Shown: piece by piece, positions 19,444 through 29,677 of the stretch
Layout: every line of letters starts with the position of its first letter
Numbering within the stretch: the stretch's first letter is position 1
Source: Maniola hyperantus
Lineage: Eukaryota > Arthropoda > Insecta > Lepidoptera > Nymphalidae
DNA: 64,000 nt
Reading direction: 5' to 3'
Assembly: GCF_902806685.2 (NCBI RefSeq)
Contig: NC_048562.1
Location: forward strand, 3,742,520-3,806,519
Translations under genes and position numbers: made by a program
Notes under the pieces: generated by a model
Databases searched by the model: none
Told to the model about the DNA's origin: nothing
The model's input: only the letters and a program-made list of their open reading frames with translations

Positions 19444-20308
19444 TATAGTACGCGACAGGTCGAGATGGCAATCGGGGAGGGAACGCCCTGCACACCCGCA
19501 GCTAACCTGCAGGGCGATTGTCTAAAACCTGCATCAATCATTATTACAATCTCAATTGTTCTGATTGGCTGAATTTGTGCGATTCTTGTTGCATTGTAGC
19601 CAATAGTGAGCGAGCATTAACCAATCAGAGATGATTGTGATCGTGACATTGTAGCTGTCAAACAACCGCGGTAGGGCCACCTGTAGGGCGATTGTCTAAA
19701 ACCTGCATCAATCATTATTACAATCTCAATTGTTCTGATTGGCTGAATTTGTGCGATTCTTGTTGCATTGTAGCCAATAGTGAGCGAGCATTAACCAATC
19801 AGAGATGATTGCGATCGTGACATTGTAGCTGTCAAACAACCGCGGTCGGGCCACCTGTAGGGCGATTGTCTAAAACCTGCATCAATCATTATTACAATCT
19901 CAATTGTTCTGATTGGCTGAATTTGTGCCATTCTTGTTGCAACAATGCATTGTAGCCAATAGTGAGCGAGCATTAACCAATCAGAGATGATTGCGATCGT
20001 GACATTGTAGCTGTCAAACAACCGCGGTAGGGCCACCTGTAGGGCGATTGTCTAAAACCTGCATCAATCATTATTACAATCTCAATTGTTCTGATTGGCT
20101 GAATTTGTGCCATTCTTGTTGCAACAATGCATTGTAGCCAATAGTGAGCGAGCATTAACCAATCAGAGATGATTGCGATCGTGACATTGTAGCTGTCAAA
20201 CAACCGCGGTAGGGCCACGATGCAAGCGAGCGCGGGTGACGTGTGGGTGTGAGGGGCGTTCCACCGCCTCATACTCCGATTGTCATCTCAACCTGTCACG
20301 GTCTATAG
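19444..20308. mobile_element. GC-rich MITE (M-GC) carrying a tandem MITE array
   Basis: The outer ends (agtacgcgacaggtcgagat with 'ggcaatcgggga' on the left; 'ccgattgtcatctcaacctg' with 'tcacggtcta' on the right) are the inverted termini of the GC-rich MITE seen intact at 31831-31969. The centre has been replaced or invaded by four tandem units of a different MITE. Confidence 0.8.
19505..20218. repeat. four-unit tandem array of the CCAAT-box MITE
   Basis: Units begin with 'acctg(c/t)agggcgattg' at 19505, 19679, 19853 and 20035, lengths 174, 174, 182 and about 184 bp. Each holds 'cctgcatcaatcattattac', 'gttctgattggctgaatttg' and 'gacattgtagctgtcaaaca'. Units 3 and 4 share an 8-bp insertion (aacaatgc) and a g-to-c change absent from units 1 and 2, so unit 4 is a recent copy of unit 3. 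The two ~80-100 codon minus frames here are repeats of each other and non-genic. Confidence 0.9.
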
Positions 20309-20436
20309 GTAGATATTAAAATTAGTGTTAAAATATAAATGAACAGGTTTTTTAGTGTTTTTTTTATTCGTAGTAAAGTGTATGTTCCATACTTTTTAGA
20401 CGACTGCCCCAACCCAGCCAACCAACCAGGATCGAA

Positions 20437-20757
20437 TTGGCAATTCACTTTACCAGCGCGGCGGTCGGAAACCTTTTAGCATGCAAGGGCTTACTGATGG
20501 ATATCCAGGAACAACCCTCCAGCTCCCATGACCCCACCAACCTCTCGGTTAATTGGGCCGAATCGTGGGAGGGTGCCCGTTCGGTACTTGCTCTTGGCGT
20601 TTTCGCGGGGCGCCTACTTGACTCCCTACAATTTATTTTATGTGTCCTCCTTGTCCCTTATGCCTACTTATGGATATATGCTAAAAACAACTTCGCCCAT
20701 CTCCGCTTAGGTGGATACCGGGCCTTAGATGAAAAGGTCAACGTACTAAGATCCTAA
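20437..20757 (+). CDS. uncharacterised 106-codon open frame with one hydrophobic segment
   Basis: A plus-strand open frame sits in a block visibly richer in GC than its flanks. The product has a Ser/Asp-rich part at about residues 28-40, WAESWEGARSVLALGVFAGR at 40-59, and a hydrophobic stretch at about 61-81 (LDSLQFILCVLLVPYAYLWI) that could span a membrane, then RLGGYRALDEKVNVLRS. I do not recognise the family. It lies between a MITE composite and a Helitron remnant, has no visible splice partners, and may be part of an unrecognised transposon or a chance frame. Confidence 0.25.
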   Translation: MAIHFTSAAVGNLLACKGLLMDIQEQPSSSHDPTNLSVNWAESWEGARSVLALGVFAGRLLDSLQFILCVLLVPYAYLWIYAKNNFAHLRLGGYRALDEKVNVLRS

Positions 20758-20931
20758 AGGCAACGCCCCCTTTTAAAACTTGAGACCTCGAACAAAAAAA
20801 ATTAATAAAAACTTGATTTTGACGACCGACCGTGAAAACCTGTGAAGTGTTATTAATCATTTATTTTGACGTGCGATGAAAAAAATGTTATTAGGTGTTA
20901 AAAGTGGCGCATTAATTTTTTTATGGGCAGA

Positions 20932-21136
20932 CTAGCTTATACCCGCGACTTCGTCTGTGTGGACTACACAAATTTGAAACCCCTATTTTACTCCGTTAGG
21001 GGCTGAATTTTCAGAAATCCTTTCTTAGCGGATGTCTACGTTCTTATAGCTATCTGCATACCCAGTACGATCTGTCAAATAGTTTGAGCTGTGCGTTAAA
21101 AGATTAGTCAGTCAGTCAGTCAGCTTTTTATTTAGA
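20932..21136 (-). mobile_element. A2 Helitron-like remnant
   Basis: ctagcttatacccgcgactt, 'ccttagcggatgtctacgtt'-like body and a short (cagt)n run before 'cttttta'. Confidence 0.7.
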
Positions 21137-21259
21137 CTAGCTAATCCGCCCCGATTTCCCTCGGGTGCAATACACAAAATACAATTAGTGTGTCTGTCTG
21201 ATTTTGACGAAATTTTAAAAACCTAAATCCGTTCTGACGAAGTCTTGGGTATCAGCTAG
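21137..21259. mobile_element. joined Helitron-like ends
   Basis: Starts ctagctaatccgccccgatt (second Helitron-like family) and ends 'gacgaagtcttgggtatcag' with 'ctag' (Lep1 3' end), so two truncated elements meet in opposite orientation. Confidence 0.6.
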
Positions 21260-21263
21260 TTAA

Positions 21264-22976
21264 TTACAGTAAGTATTCAAATCTTTACAATCCAAAAAAA
21301 CAGGAGACTTATGGGGGATATCAGTAAAAATAATCAGCAATATTATTGATATTATTGCTCCGTATCTTGCTCTAATATTTAATGAGTCTGTAGATTTAGG
21401 ATGCTTTCCAGATCTTATGAAATGTAGTAAACTAATTCCTCTTTTTAAATCGGGCAGTAAAAATGACCCAAACAATTACAGGCCAATAACAATTTTGCCG
21501 ACTTTTAGCAAGATGTTTGAAAAAATTATGCTCAACCAACTGCTCCGACACTTCAATCTGAATAAATTACTTCACTCTGAGCAGTACGGTTTTACTAAGG
21601 GTCGATCAACAATTGATGCGGGCGCAATGCTTTTAAAGCATATATTCGATGCGTGGGAGAACTCACAGAATGCCATTGGAATTTTCTGTGATTTGTCTAA
21701 AGCGTTCGATTGCGTTGAGCACGAGACTCTTCTAACTAAATTGAGCCACTATGGAATTAAAAACACTGCGCTTAGCCTCATTGCGTCTTATCTGAGTGAC
21801 CGTTTACAAACCGTATGTGTAAATGATGTGAAGTCATCCGGATCACCCTCACTAATGGGCGTAAAGGCTCTATACTAGGTCCCTTCATGTTCTTGGTATA
21901 TATAAACGATTTACCATATTTCGTTCATGATACTTGCGATATTGTGCTATTTGCAGATGATACGTCCCTAATTTTTAAAGTCGATAGAAATAAAAACAAT
22001 TTTGACGATGTAAATAATGCCATATCGCGGGTCACTCATTGGTTTACTGTCAATAATTTACTTTTAAATGCAAAGAAAACCAAGCGTGTTATATTTTCTC
22101 TGCCCAATACAAAGGCGACCAAGGACATTAACTTAATGATAAATAATGATATGTTAAAAGTGGAGGAGACCACCGTGTTCCTGGGAATCACGTTAGATGC
22201 AAAGCTTCAATGGAACGCCCATATATCAACACTTGCTGGTAAACTCAGCTCTGCTGCTTATGGTGTTAGAAAGATTCGACAGGTAACTGACGTGGAAACT
22301 GCAAAAATTGTGTATTTTGCCTATTTCCACAGTATTATGTCTTACATTGGGAAAATATTCGTATTACAAAAAAGGGCAATACGTGCAATTTATAATTTAA
22401 AACCGCGCGATTCCCTACGAGAGATATTTAAGGAAATAGGTATTCTTACAGTAGCTTCCCAATATATTTACAATAATATAATTTTTGTACGACAAAACAT
22501 TCACAGTTACAAAAAAATCAGTGATCTCCATGATAGGCAAACTAGAAACAGAAATAAGCTGGCTACTCCTGCGCTCCGCCTCTGGAAGGTGCGAAAGTCA
22601 TTTGTGGGAATGAGTGTAATATTTTATAATAAAATTCCACAACCAATTTTAGACTTGCCTTTACACAAGTTTAAAAAATGTGTTAAAAGTATGCTCCTAA
22701 AAAAAGCATATTATACAGTCGCAGACTATGTAAACGATAAAAAAGCTTGGATTTGACTCGCTCCAGCAATGCACGGGGCTGCAATGGCTTGTATAGTACG
22801 GTATAATAACATTGTAAATTGAAAAATTAAAAAGAGCAACCGCCGAGTTTCTTGCTGGTTCTTCTCGGTAGGAACGGCATTCCGAACCAGTGGTAAATTA
22901 AAACTACCTGACTATTCATAAGCACTTTTAAAAAGTTTACATGAATAAAAAAACATTCTATTCTATTCTACAATAT
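21264..22976 (+). mobile_element. Jockey/CR1-type LINE, 5' truncated
   Basis: Contains part of the reverse transcriptase gene, a 3' UTR with 'gagcaaccgccgagtttctt' and 'cattccgaaccagtggtaaa', and a short A-rich/(attct)n end. The 3' UTR is shared with tails at 11085, 13384 and 61480. The element starts in mid-ORF, as expected of incomplete reverse transcription. Confidence 0.85.
21417..22756 (+). pseudogene. broken LINE reverse transcriptase
   Basis: Two adjacent frames hold one RT. The first (21417-21878) has NNYRPITILPTFSKMFEKI, YGFTKGRSTIDA and the domain-A motif CDLSKAFDCVEHETLL, with catalytic Asp at residue 92 and a second Asp at 98. The frame changes at about 21845-21885, and the second (21887-22756) has GPFMFLVYINDLP then the catalytic FADDT (nt about 21950). 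Residues between SYIGK and IFVLQKRAIRAI look deleted compared with related elements. The C-terminus ends DYVNDKKAWI, echoed at 56748-57017. A frameshift plus a deletion make it inactive. Role in the parent element: copying LINE RNA into DNA at the target site. Confidence 0.85.
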
Positions 22977-23167
22977 AATGCCAAAGCTTAGCTTTATTTG
23001 ACGTAAATAACGTAATATCGACTGTATGGTTATAATAAAAATAAAGACAATCCTTATATTTTATGTAGTTTCGTCCAGTTTGTCTGTCTGTCTCTCTGCG
23101 TGTCACAACTCACAGCACCTTTAAAATTAAAATACTCAAGTAAGATCTATTTTTTTTTACTACGGTT
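22977..23167. other. no gene seen
   Basis: AT-rich spacer. Confidence 0.35.
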
Positions 23168-23342
23168 TTAAAAAAAAAAGAATATTAGCCATGTTAAGTG
23201 ACTAATATTCCCTTTACCTCTCCAACTAAGCGTCAAGCTTGTGCTAGGAGTAGGTACGACAATAGTGCAACGGGCGGGGTTTGAACCGTCGACCTTTCGG
23301 TTTTCAGTCCACCCCTTTACCTGTTGAGCTATTGAGGCTCTA
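23168..23342 (-). mobile_element. SINE-P
   Basis: 'tattagccatgttaagtgac', 'ctccaactaagcgtcaagct', 'gggtttgaaccgtcgacctt' and 'gttgagctattgaggctc'. The cleanest copy of the family, with an intact B-box-like segment. Confidence 0.8.
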
Positions 23343-23612
23343 AATTGTAATTTATGTAAATGTTATAAGCTGATGATAAACCTAATAAAGAAAATAAAAT
23401 AAAAATAAAATAAATAAAGGACTATTTGCGGTTTAGCGCGCAAAATAACTTATGTATACTTAACCTGATAAATAAACAGTATGCATTGTTTTATGACCAT
23501 AGAGTTCGTCATATAGTATTAGTCAGTCTTCCTAGAATGAATAAGGTGATGCTTTGTATTTGCTTTGCATGAATAAACATATTGTGTACCGTGTGGGTAC
23601 AGTCGGCTTCAA
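23343..23612. other. no gene seen
   Basis: AT-rich with 'aaaataaaataaa' runs; no family recognised. Confidence 0.35.
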
Positions 23613-23965
23613 TATAATTCTTTTTTTCTTTTTTCTTTTAATAGAGATAGCGAGCAAACGAGCAGGTGGGTCACTTGATGTTAAGTGATTACCGCCGCCC
23701 ATGAACATTTGCAGCACCAGAGGAACCGCCGATGCGTTGCCGGCCTTTTAGAAATTTGTTGGTCCGTCCCTTGAATAACCCCATGTTGTAATCTAGTGGG
23801 AACACCGCCGATGGGAGTTGGTTCCACAGTTTGCATGTGCGTGGAAAGAAGGATCTTGCACAACGGACGGTCGAAGTGCGCCAGAGGTGGTGAGGGTGAA
23901 AATCCTTTCGGTGGCGCGCGGTGCGGTTGTAGAAAAATGAGGGTGGAATGAGGTCAAAAACACCT
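23613..23965 (-). mobile_element. non-LTR retroelement 3' end
   Basis: T-rich start (poly-A on minus), 'gcgagcaaacgagcaggtgg', 'cacttgatgttaagtgatta', 'ccgccgcccatgaacatttg' and 'tggcgcgcggtgcggttgta'. I recall this as a common lepidopteran LINE 3' UTR. No RT frame remains. Confidence 0.6.
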
Positions 23966-24138
23966 CATCAATTGCAATTATTCATCCTACTGTAGCAGTA
24001 ATTACCTACCTATGTTTTTCTCACAACTGGATTATTTCTTAAGTAGGTAATTAGTTAATACCTAATCGTTGCAGCTATAGTTTTTAGCTCTAAGCTGTAT
24101 TTCGATTTGATAATAAAAAATAATCAAAAAAATCTAAT
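23966..24138. other. no gene seen
   Basis: AT-rich spacer. Confidence 0.35.
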
Positions 24139-24462
24139 TTGACGACCTCCTTGTCGCAGTGGTAAGTGCTGTGGTCTTATTAGTGGGAGGTCCTGGGTTC
24201 GATTCCCGACAGGGGTTTGCAATTTTATAATTTCTCTGGTCTGGTCATTGGCCGTGGCTAGTTACCACCTTGCCGGCAAAGTCGTGCCGCCAAGCGATTT
24301 AGCGTTCCGGTAAAATGCCGTGTAGAAACCAAAGGGGTATGGGTTTAATACAAAACTGCCATACCCCTTCCAGGTTAGCCCACTTCCATCTTAGACGGCA
24401 TCATCACTTACCACCAGGTGAGATTACAATGAAGAGCTAACTTGTATCTGAATAAAAATAAA
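24139..24462 (+). mobile_element. SINE-L, plus orientation
   Basis: Head 'ctccttgtcgcagtggtaag' and 'cctgggttcgattcccgaca' (B-box-like), body 'ccgccaagcgatttagcgtt', tail 'gagctaacttgtatctgaat' then aaaataaaa. Confidence 0.8.
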
Positions 24463-24493
24463 ATCTTATACCTACATATTATGTACCTACTCG

Positions 24494-24640
24494 ACAGATC
24501 CAATTAAATGGCAATCAGGGTATGAGGCGGGGGCCACCCCGCACACTCGCACGTCATCTGCGCTATCCCGCACCGGCTTAGCGCGGGAGTTATGCGGGTG
24601 TGCGGGGCGTTCCCTCCCCGATTGCCATCTCGACCTATCT
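24494..24640. mobile_element. M-GC MITE, degraded left end
   Basis: 'aatggcaatcagggtatgag', 'ggccaccccgcacactcgca', 'gtgcggggcgttccctcccc' and 'gattgccatctcgacct'. High GC against an AT-rich background; TIR partly eroded on the left. Confidence 0.75.
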
Positions 24641-24654
24641 ATTTATGATTAGGA

Positions 24655-25135
24655 GGTGGATCGCTGAATAAACTCAATCTTCGTCAATACATAAATATAA
24701 TTTATTATATTAACAGAAAGACATTACTTTTTCCAACGATAACGACAACTCACAAGTGACAGACTTACAAATATAGAACGCTATTTTATTCTTTCTTCAC
24801 TTTAGATGTAATGAGTTTACATACGAGTTCATATCACGTTCTAATACGCGCCCTTAAACCATTACATCGCAAACAACATAGTGTGCCCTTAACTTATTAC
24901 AGTGTAATGTAAACACGCCCTACATCGCGCCCTTAACCTATTACATTGTAATACAAACATGCCTTTACAATTTTATATCAATCAATAAGATTAAATAAAA
25001 CTCGAAAATATTTGATTATAAAAATAAAATAACTATAAACTAGTTCTACGGCAAACACACAATATTCCTGTTAGGTATAATATTATTGTAATGAGTTTAC
25101 ATACGAGTCCATATCACGTTCTAATACTATCACAG
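24655..25135 (-). mobile_element. candidate solo LTR or LTR-like repeat
   Basis: Contains two copies of a 39-bp sequence (gtaatgagtttacatacgag at about 24808 and 25090) and three internal copies of 'cccttaa(a/c)(c/t)(c/t)attaca' (24852-24945). Read on minus it could start TGTGATAGTATTAGAACG and finish near 'gatccacctcctaatca' after an AATAAA-rich stretch, which suggests an LTR. No internal partner or clear target duplication was found. Confidence 0.4.
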
Positions 25136-25390
25136 GCTATTATTACCTCACCCATTTTAAGAAATCATTATAGCCGAGTGTACTTTCCTGCGGTTTATGG
25201 CACAAAATACCCATTCATCCTTTCGTCACTGTTTCAGTCAGTAAATTCGTAAACTTTTATTGTACTTACCTGTCAAATTATCACCTCACAAAAATGCGCA
25301 AGATTTCCTGTCACGTATTGTTGCGAATTTTTAACAGACTAATAAGTATGTCATACCTTTACCTATTGGCATTGATATCTACCGGGGAGA

Positions 25391-25462
25391 CTATATATAT
25401 GCCTATATATATGGTCTATGCCTATATATATATATATGGTTTTATATATATATATATAAACT
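25391..25462. repeat. AT-dinucleotide-rich tract
   Basis: Interrupted (TA)n with 'tatgcctatatatatatata' units, directly before a family G element. Confidence 0.85.
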
Positions 25463-25872
25463 GCCCAAGTGCGAGTCAGGCTCGCGCACCGAGGGTTCCG
25501 TACTGTAGTCCTATTTTTTCGACATTTCGCACGATAATTCAAAAACTATGATGCATAAATATAAATAAAAATCTGTTTGAGAATGTACAGGTAAAGCTCT
25601 TTCATATGATACCCGACTTGATATAGTTACCTTACTTTGAAAATACTAATTATTAGTTCAGGACTACAATTTTTTTTTGTGTGATGTAACCCTAAATTCA
25701 CAGTTTTCAGATTTTTCCTCTTATGGCTGCTATAAGACCTACCTACCTGCCAAGTTAACGGGAAGTACCTACCCTGTAGGTTTCTTGACAGACCGACAGA
25801 TAGACCGACAGACAGACAGCAAAGTGATACTATAAGGGTTCTGTTTTTCATTTTGAGGTACGGAACCGTAAA
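25457..25872 (-). repeat. family G repeat
   Basis: 'gcccaagtgcgagtcaggct' to 'ttgaggtacggaaccgta'. The two minus frames of 69-95 codons crossing it and the next element are antisense noise. Confidence 0.8.
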
Positions 25873-25874
25873 AA

Positions 25875-25985
25875 AAGAAAAGGTGACTGACTGGAAGGAT
25901 TTTTGAAAATTCAACGCCTAAGAGGGTGAAATGAAGGTTCGAAATTTGCGTAGTCCACGCGGACGAAGTCGAGGGCATAAGCTAG
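25875..25985 (+). mobile_element. A2 Helitron-like end
   Basis: 'aaaaggtgactgactggaag', 'ttttgaaaattcaacgccta' and 'ggacgaagtcgagggcataa' with 'gctag'. Most of the body is lost. Confidence 0.7.
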
Positions 25986-26045
25986 TATATAATAAATGTT
26001 TTTTTAAACTGTCGATTACAGCTCTTCGCCTCATACCAACATTAA

Positions 26046-26556
26046 AAAACCGGCCAAGTGCGAATCAAACTCGCGCACTGAGGGTTCCGTAGTACAATCG
26101 TATTTTATCGACATTTTGCAAGATAAATCAAAAACTACTTACTAGATCTCGTTCAGACCCATTTTCGGTAGAAGTTTGCATGGTAATGTACATCATATAT
26201 TTTTTTAGTTTAATCATTCTCTTATTTTAGAAGTTACAGGGACTCACATTTTACCACTTTGGAAGTGTCTCTCGCGCAAACTATTCAGTTAAGAAAAAAA
26301 TGATATTAGAAACCTCAATATCATTTTTGAAAACCTATCCGTATGGGTTTGATGAAAAAAAAATTTTCGAGTTTCAGTTCTAAGTATGGGGAACCCCAAA
26401 ATTTATTGTTTTTTTTTTCTATTTTTGTGTAAAAATCTTAATGCGGTTCACAGAATACATCTACTTACCAGCTACAGTAAAGCTCTTATAGTTTCGGAAA
26501 AAAGTGGCTGTGACATACGGACCGGTTCCGTTTTTTGCCATTCGGCTACGGAACCC
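26046..26556 (-). repeat. diverged family G subtype
   Basis: Shares G ends ('ccggccaagtgcgaatcaaa'; 'ggctacggaaccct') but has a different middle ('gatctcgttcagacccattt', 'ggtagaagtttgcatggtaa', 'tgggtttgatgaaaaaaaaa'). It reads as a separate subfamily using the same termini. Confidence 0.6.
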
Positions 26557-26912
26557 TAAAAAAAGAAAAATAAGTATCGAAACATCAAAGTTTGTAGCAA
26601 TGAATAAAACAGCGGGCCGCTGTCGTTTAGCGTTTTATTTTACTAAAATAACAACCGACAAATATGGCCGCCGACTAATTTATTATTCCACTCAAACAAA
26701 TAATGATATGACAAATACAATTATGAAAATAAAAAAATAAATGACCATTAATGCGCGTGTGGTCTTACGGTGCATTGCTTGTAATGTGAAACGGGATGTG
26801 CGCTATGCTTTATGGGTGTAAAGCTTCATTTACGCCAAAGCGACATATTGCGATATTACAGCATGCCATAGCTAACCGTATCACTATACTCTATCCACGG
26901 AAACAAGTTTTT
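26557..26912. other. no gene seen
   Basis: Spacer with slightly higher GC near 26740-26840 and no recognised family. A 78-codon frame starting at 26504 begins in the repeat and is not called. Confidence 0.35.
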
Positions 26913-26913
26913 T

Positions 26914-27336
26914 TTTAGTGTTCCGTACCTCAAAAGGAAAAACGGAACCCATATAGGATCACTTTGTTGTATGTCTGTCTGTCTGTCCGTCTGTCTGTCA
27001 AGAAACCTACAGGGTACTTCCCGTTGGCCTAGAATGGCAGGTAGGTAGATCTTATAGCTGACATTTGGGGAAAATCTGAAAATCGTGAATTTAGGCTTAC
27101 ATCACACAAAAAAAATTAAATTGTGGTCACGAACTAATAATTAGTATTTTCAATTTTCTAAGTAAGATAACTATAAATCAAGTGGGATAGCAATCATATG
27201 AAAGGTCTTCACCTGTGCATTCTAAAACAGTTTTTTATGCATCATAGTTTTTGAATTATCGTGCAAAATGCCGAAAAAATACGACTGTAGTACGGAACCC
27301 TTGTTGCGCGAGCCTGACTCGCACTTGGCCGGTATT
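26914..27336 (+). repeat. family G repeat
   Basis: 'tagtgttccgtacctcaaaa' to 'cctgactcgcacttggccgg'. The 'gacctagaatcatgaaattt' segment is shortened. Confidence 0.8.
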
Positions 27337-27412
27337 TTTTAATGTTGAGTATAAGACGAAGAGCTGTAATCGACAGTTTTAATAAGAATATTTATTATTC
27401 TACTAGCTGATG

Positions 27413-27449
27413 CCCGCAACTTCGTACGCGTGGATTTAGGTTTTAATTT
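27413..27449 (-). repeat. Lep1 terminal stub
   Basis: Only ctagctgatgcccgcaactt and 'cgtacgcgtggatttagg' remain. Confidence 0.6.
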
Positions 27450-27465
27450 TTCAAAAACAGTCGAA

Positions 27466-27625
27466 ATTATAGCCTCAATAGTTAAGGAGTGGACTGAAAT
27501 CATAAAGGTCGTCGGTTCAAACCCCATCCGTTGCACTGTTATCGTACCCACTCCTAGCACAAGCTTTACGCTTAGTTGGAGGGGAAAAGGGAATATTAGA
27601 CATAATAAACATGGCTTATATTCTT
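27466..27625 (+). mobile_element. SINE-P, plus orientation
   Basis: 'tagcctcaatagttaaggag', 'gtcggttcaaaccccatccg' (B box), 'ctcctagcacaagctttacg' and a tail 'aacatggcttatattctttt'. Confidence 0.75.
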
Positions 27626-27675
27626 TTCAAAAACATCTGAAATTCAAGTCATTGCCGGTGTATCAAAATGGTTAG

Positions 27676-27839
27676 TATAAGTCCCGCAAATTGCTATTGC
27701 GCTGAATCCATGTCTCATTAACATCGAAATGACGTCATTTTGACGAAATAAAAATATACACCATTATCTCGAAACTTCAATCTAGTGCTGAAGTCACTAA
27801 AATGGCGGCTACGCGCATTAGCAATTTGCGGTACTTATA
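27676..27839. mobile_element. MITE with CRE-like sites (M-CRE), copy 1
   Basis: TIRs of about 25 bp: 'tataagtcccgcaaattgct' and 'gcaatttgcggtacttata'. Inside is 'atgacgtcat', a palindromic CREB/ATF-type site, and 'actaaaatggcggctacgcg'. Second copy at 48684-48880. Confidence 0.75.
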
Positions 27840-28337
27840 ATTAGGTACATTATATTTTTGCAAGTTTTGCAACACAAAAGGTATTTAAATATGTAACATA
27901 AGACAATAAGTTTAAATCATAATCATTCTAAGAAATCCCTCATGCTTGTACGTGCCTTCGTCCGTGTGTCATTTAGGAGTGACCAATCATGTACTCGCGT
28001 TAAGGTCACTGTATTTGATACAAGAAACAAATCTTAATTAAATTAATTAAAAATACCTGCCAAAAACGCACTTTTTCACATTTCCAAATGATGTCGTACA
28101 GCCGACGCATCGTATTATTTTTTGGTTTTTTTTTTCAAAAAACTTATAGCCCGTGTGACTTGGTATGATGTAAGAATTCTAATGATCCCACATACTTACA
28201 TCCATTGTTCAGACATTTTGAAGTAATGGTGAAATAAAGAAACTCACATACCAACATAAATCCTCAAACATTACACCACTTTTTTTGGGCAATTGTGTAA
28301 TTACGAGCTTTTGTACTTTGCTCTACATAATCTACAG
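27840..28337. other. no gene seen
   Basis: AT-rich; nothing recognised. Confidence 0.35.
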
Positions 28338-28455
28338 AAAAGTATTTATTTTCAAAGATCCTTTCTTAACGGATGTCCGTCATAATAGCTATCCGATTCA
28401 TCCAGTAGTTTAAGCTGAGCGTTGATAGATCAGTCAGTCAGTCACCTTTTCCTTT
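28338..28455 (-). repeat. A2 Helitron-like fragment
   Basis: 'aaagatcctttcttaacgga' to 'gcgttgatagatcagtcagt'. Both ends missing. Confidence 0.6.
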
Positions 28456-28571
28456 ACTTTAAGGTGAGCCAACTAGGTACACTTTTAAAAGCAATCAAAT
28501 ATCACCTATTTCAATGCCTAGGAATCCTGTACACCTGATTTTTCCATAATGTTATTCTCCTTTATGGTTAT

Positions 28572-28812
28572 AAAAACCAGTCAAGTGCGAGTCGGATTCG
28601 CAGACGAAGGTTTACGTACCATCGTATAAAGAAATAACACTTATTAACTTAATAAATAAAATATTATTATTAAAAAAAAGTTAAAAGACATTGTCTGCCT
28701 GCCAAATTTTATGATTCTAGGTCAACGGCAAGTATCCTATGCTATAAGTTTTGATTTCATTGACGAAACTTGACAGACAAACAATCAAGTGAGCCTATAA
28801 GGGTTCCTTCTT
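28572..28812 (-). repeat. family G repeat, short and diverged
   Basis: 'accagtcaagtgcgagtcgg' to 'gtgagcctataagggttcct'; the middle is replaced by AT-rich sequence. Confidence 0.6.
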
Positions 28813-29045
28813 TCTCCCTAGCGTAAAAAAGACTGGAAATGAAGTATTAAATGCAACGACGATACCCAGAGTCACATTTGTCATGTGGTCTGTCCACGAC
28901 TAGTCCACGACGCGTGTACGAGGCATATCCTGTCAAATATTGAGTTATTTATTCAAACAATGGTTGCGCCCATTCAAAAACGCCGCTCTGTGGGAAATAC
29001 TTCAATACCTACTCAAAATTAACTAACAAAATCATTTTAGTTTAA

Positions 29046-29419
29046 AAAAACCGGCCAAGTGCGAGTCAGGCTCGCGCAACGAGGTTTCCGCACTGCAGTC
29101 GTATTTTTTCGACATTTTGCACGATAATTCTAAAACTGTGATGCATAAAAACAAATAAAAATCTGTTTTAGAACGCACAGGTGAATACCTTTCATAATAT
29201 GATACCCCATTTGATATAGTAATCTTACTTCAAAAATTGAAAACACCAATAATTATTAGTTCATGACCACAATTTAATTTTTTTTGTGTGATGTAACCAC
29301 AAACTCACGGTTTTCAGATTTTTTCCCTAATGTCTGCTATAAGACCTACCTACATGCCAAATTTCATGATTCTAGGTCAACGGGAAGTACCCTGTATGTT
29401 TCTTGACAGACAGACAGAC
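29046..29419 (-). repeat. family G repeat cut at its (GACA)n run
   Basis: Starts 'accggccaagtgcgagtcag' and stops abruptly at 'cttgacagacagacagac', where an M-GC half-element begins. The final ~60 bp of G are absent. Confidence 0.75.
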
Positions 29420-29522
29420 TTCGCGCTAAACCTGTGCGGGAAAGCGCGGGTGACGTACGGGTGTGTGGGGCGTCCCCTCGCCTCATACCCCGATTGCCAT
29501 CTCGAACTGTCGCGTACTATAC
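29420..29522. mobile_element. M-GC MITE, right half only
   Basis: 'aagcgcgggtgacgtacggg', 'tgtgtggggcgtcccctcgc' and 'gccatctcgaactgtcgcgt'. The left half is missing at the junction with family G. Confidence 0.7.
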
Positions 29523-29677
29523 CTACAGGAGAATATAACAAGAGCTACAATACTATAAAAAAGATACAAAAATAAAAATGTTATATTTTCCATTATATCG
29601 AGAATTTTCAGCACTGAATTTCCACCACAAACTAAGGCAATTTGTATGAAGGGAAATAGGAAGCTTCGCAATATTTT

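Noticed and set aside
19505..20218. Satellite centromere or CRISPR array
   Set aside because: Only four units with no spacers, and the unit is a dispersed MITE also found singly at 9195.
19791..20272. Minus-strand frames of 81 and 99 codons
   Set aside because: They repeat each other because they read through tandem MITE units; not a gene.
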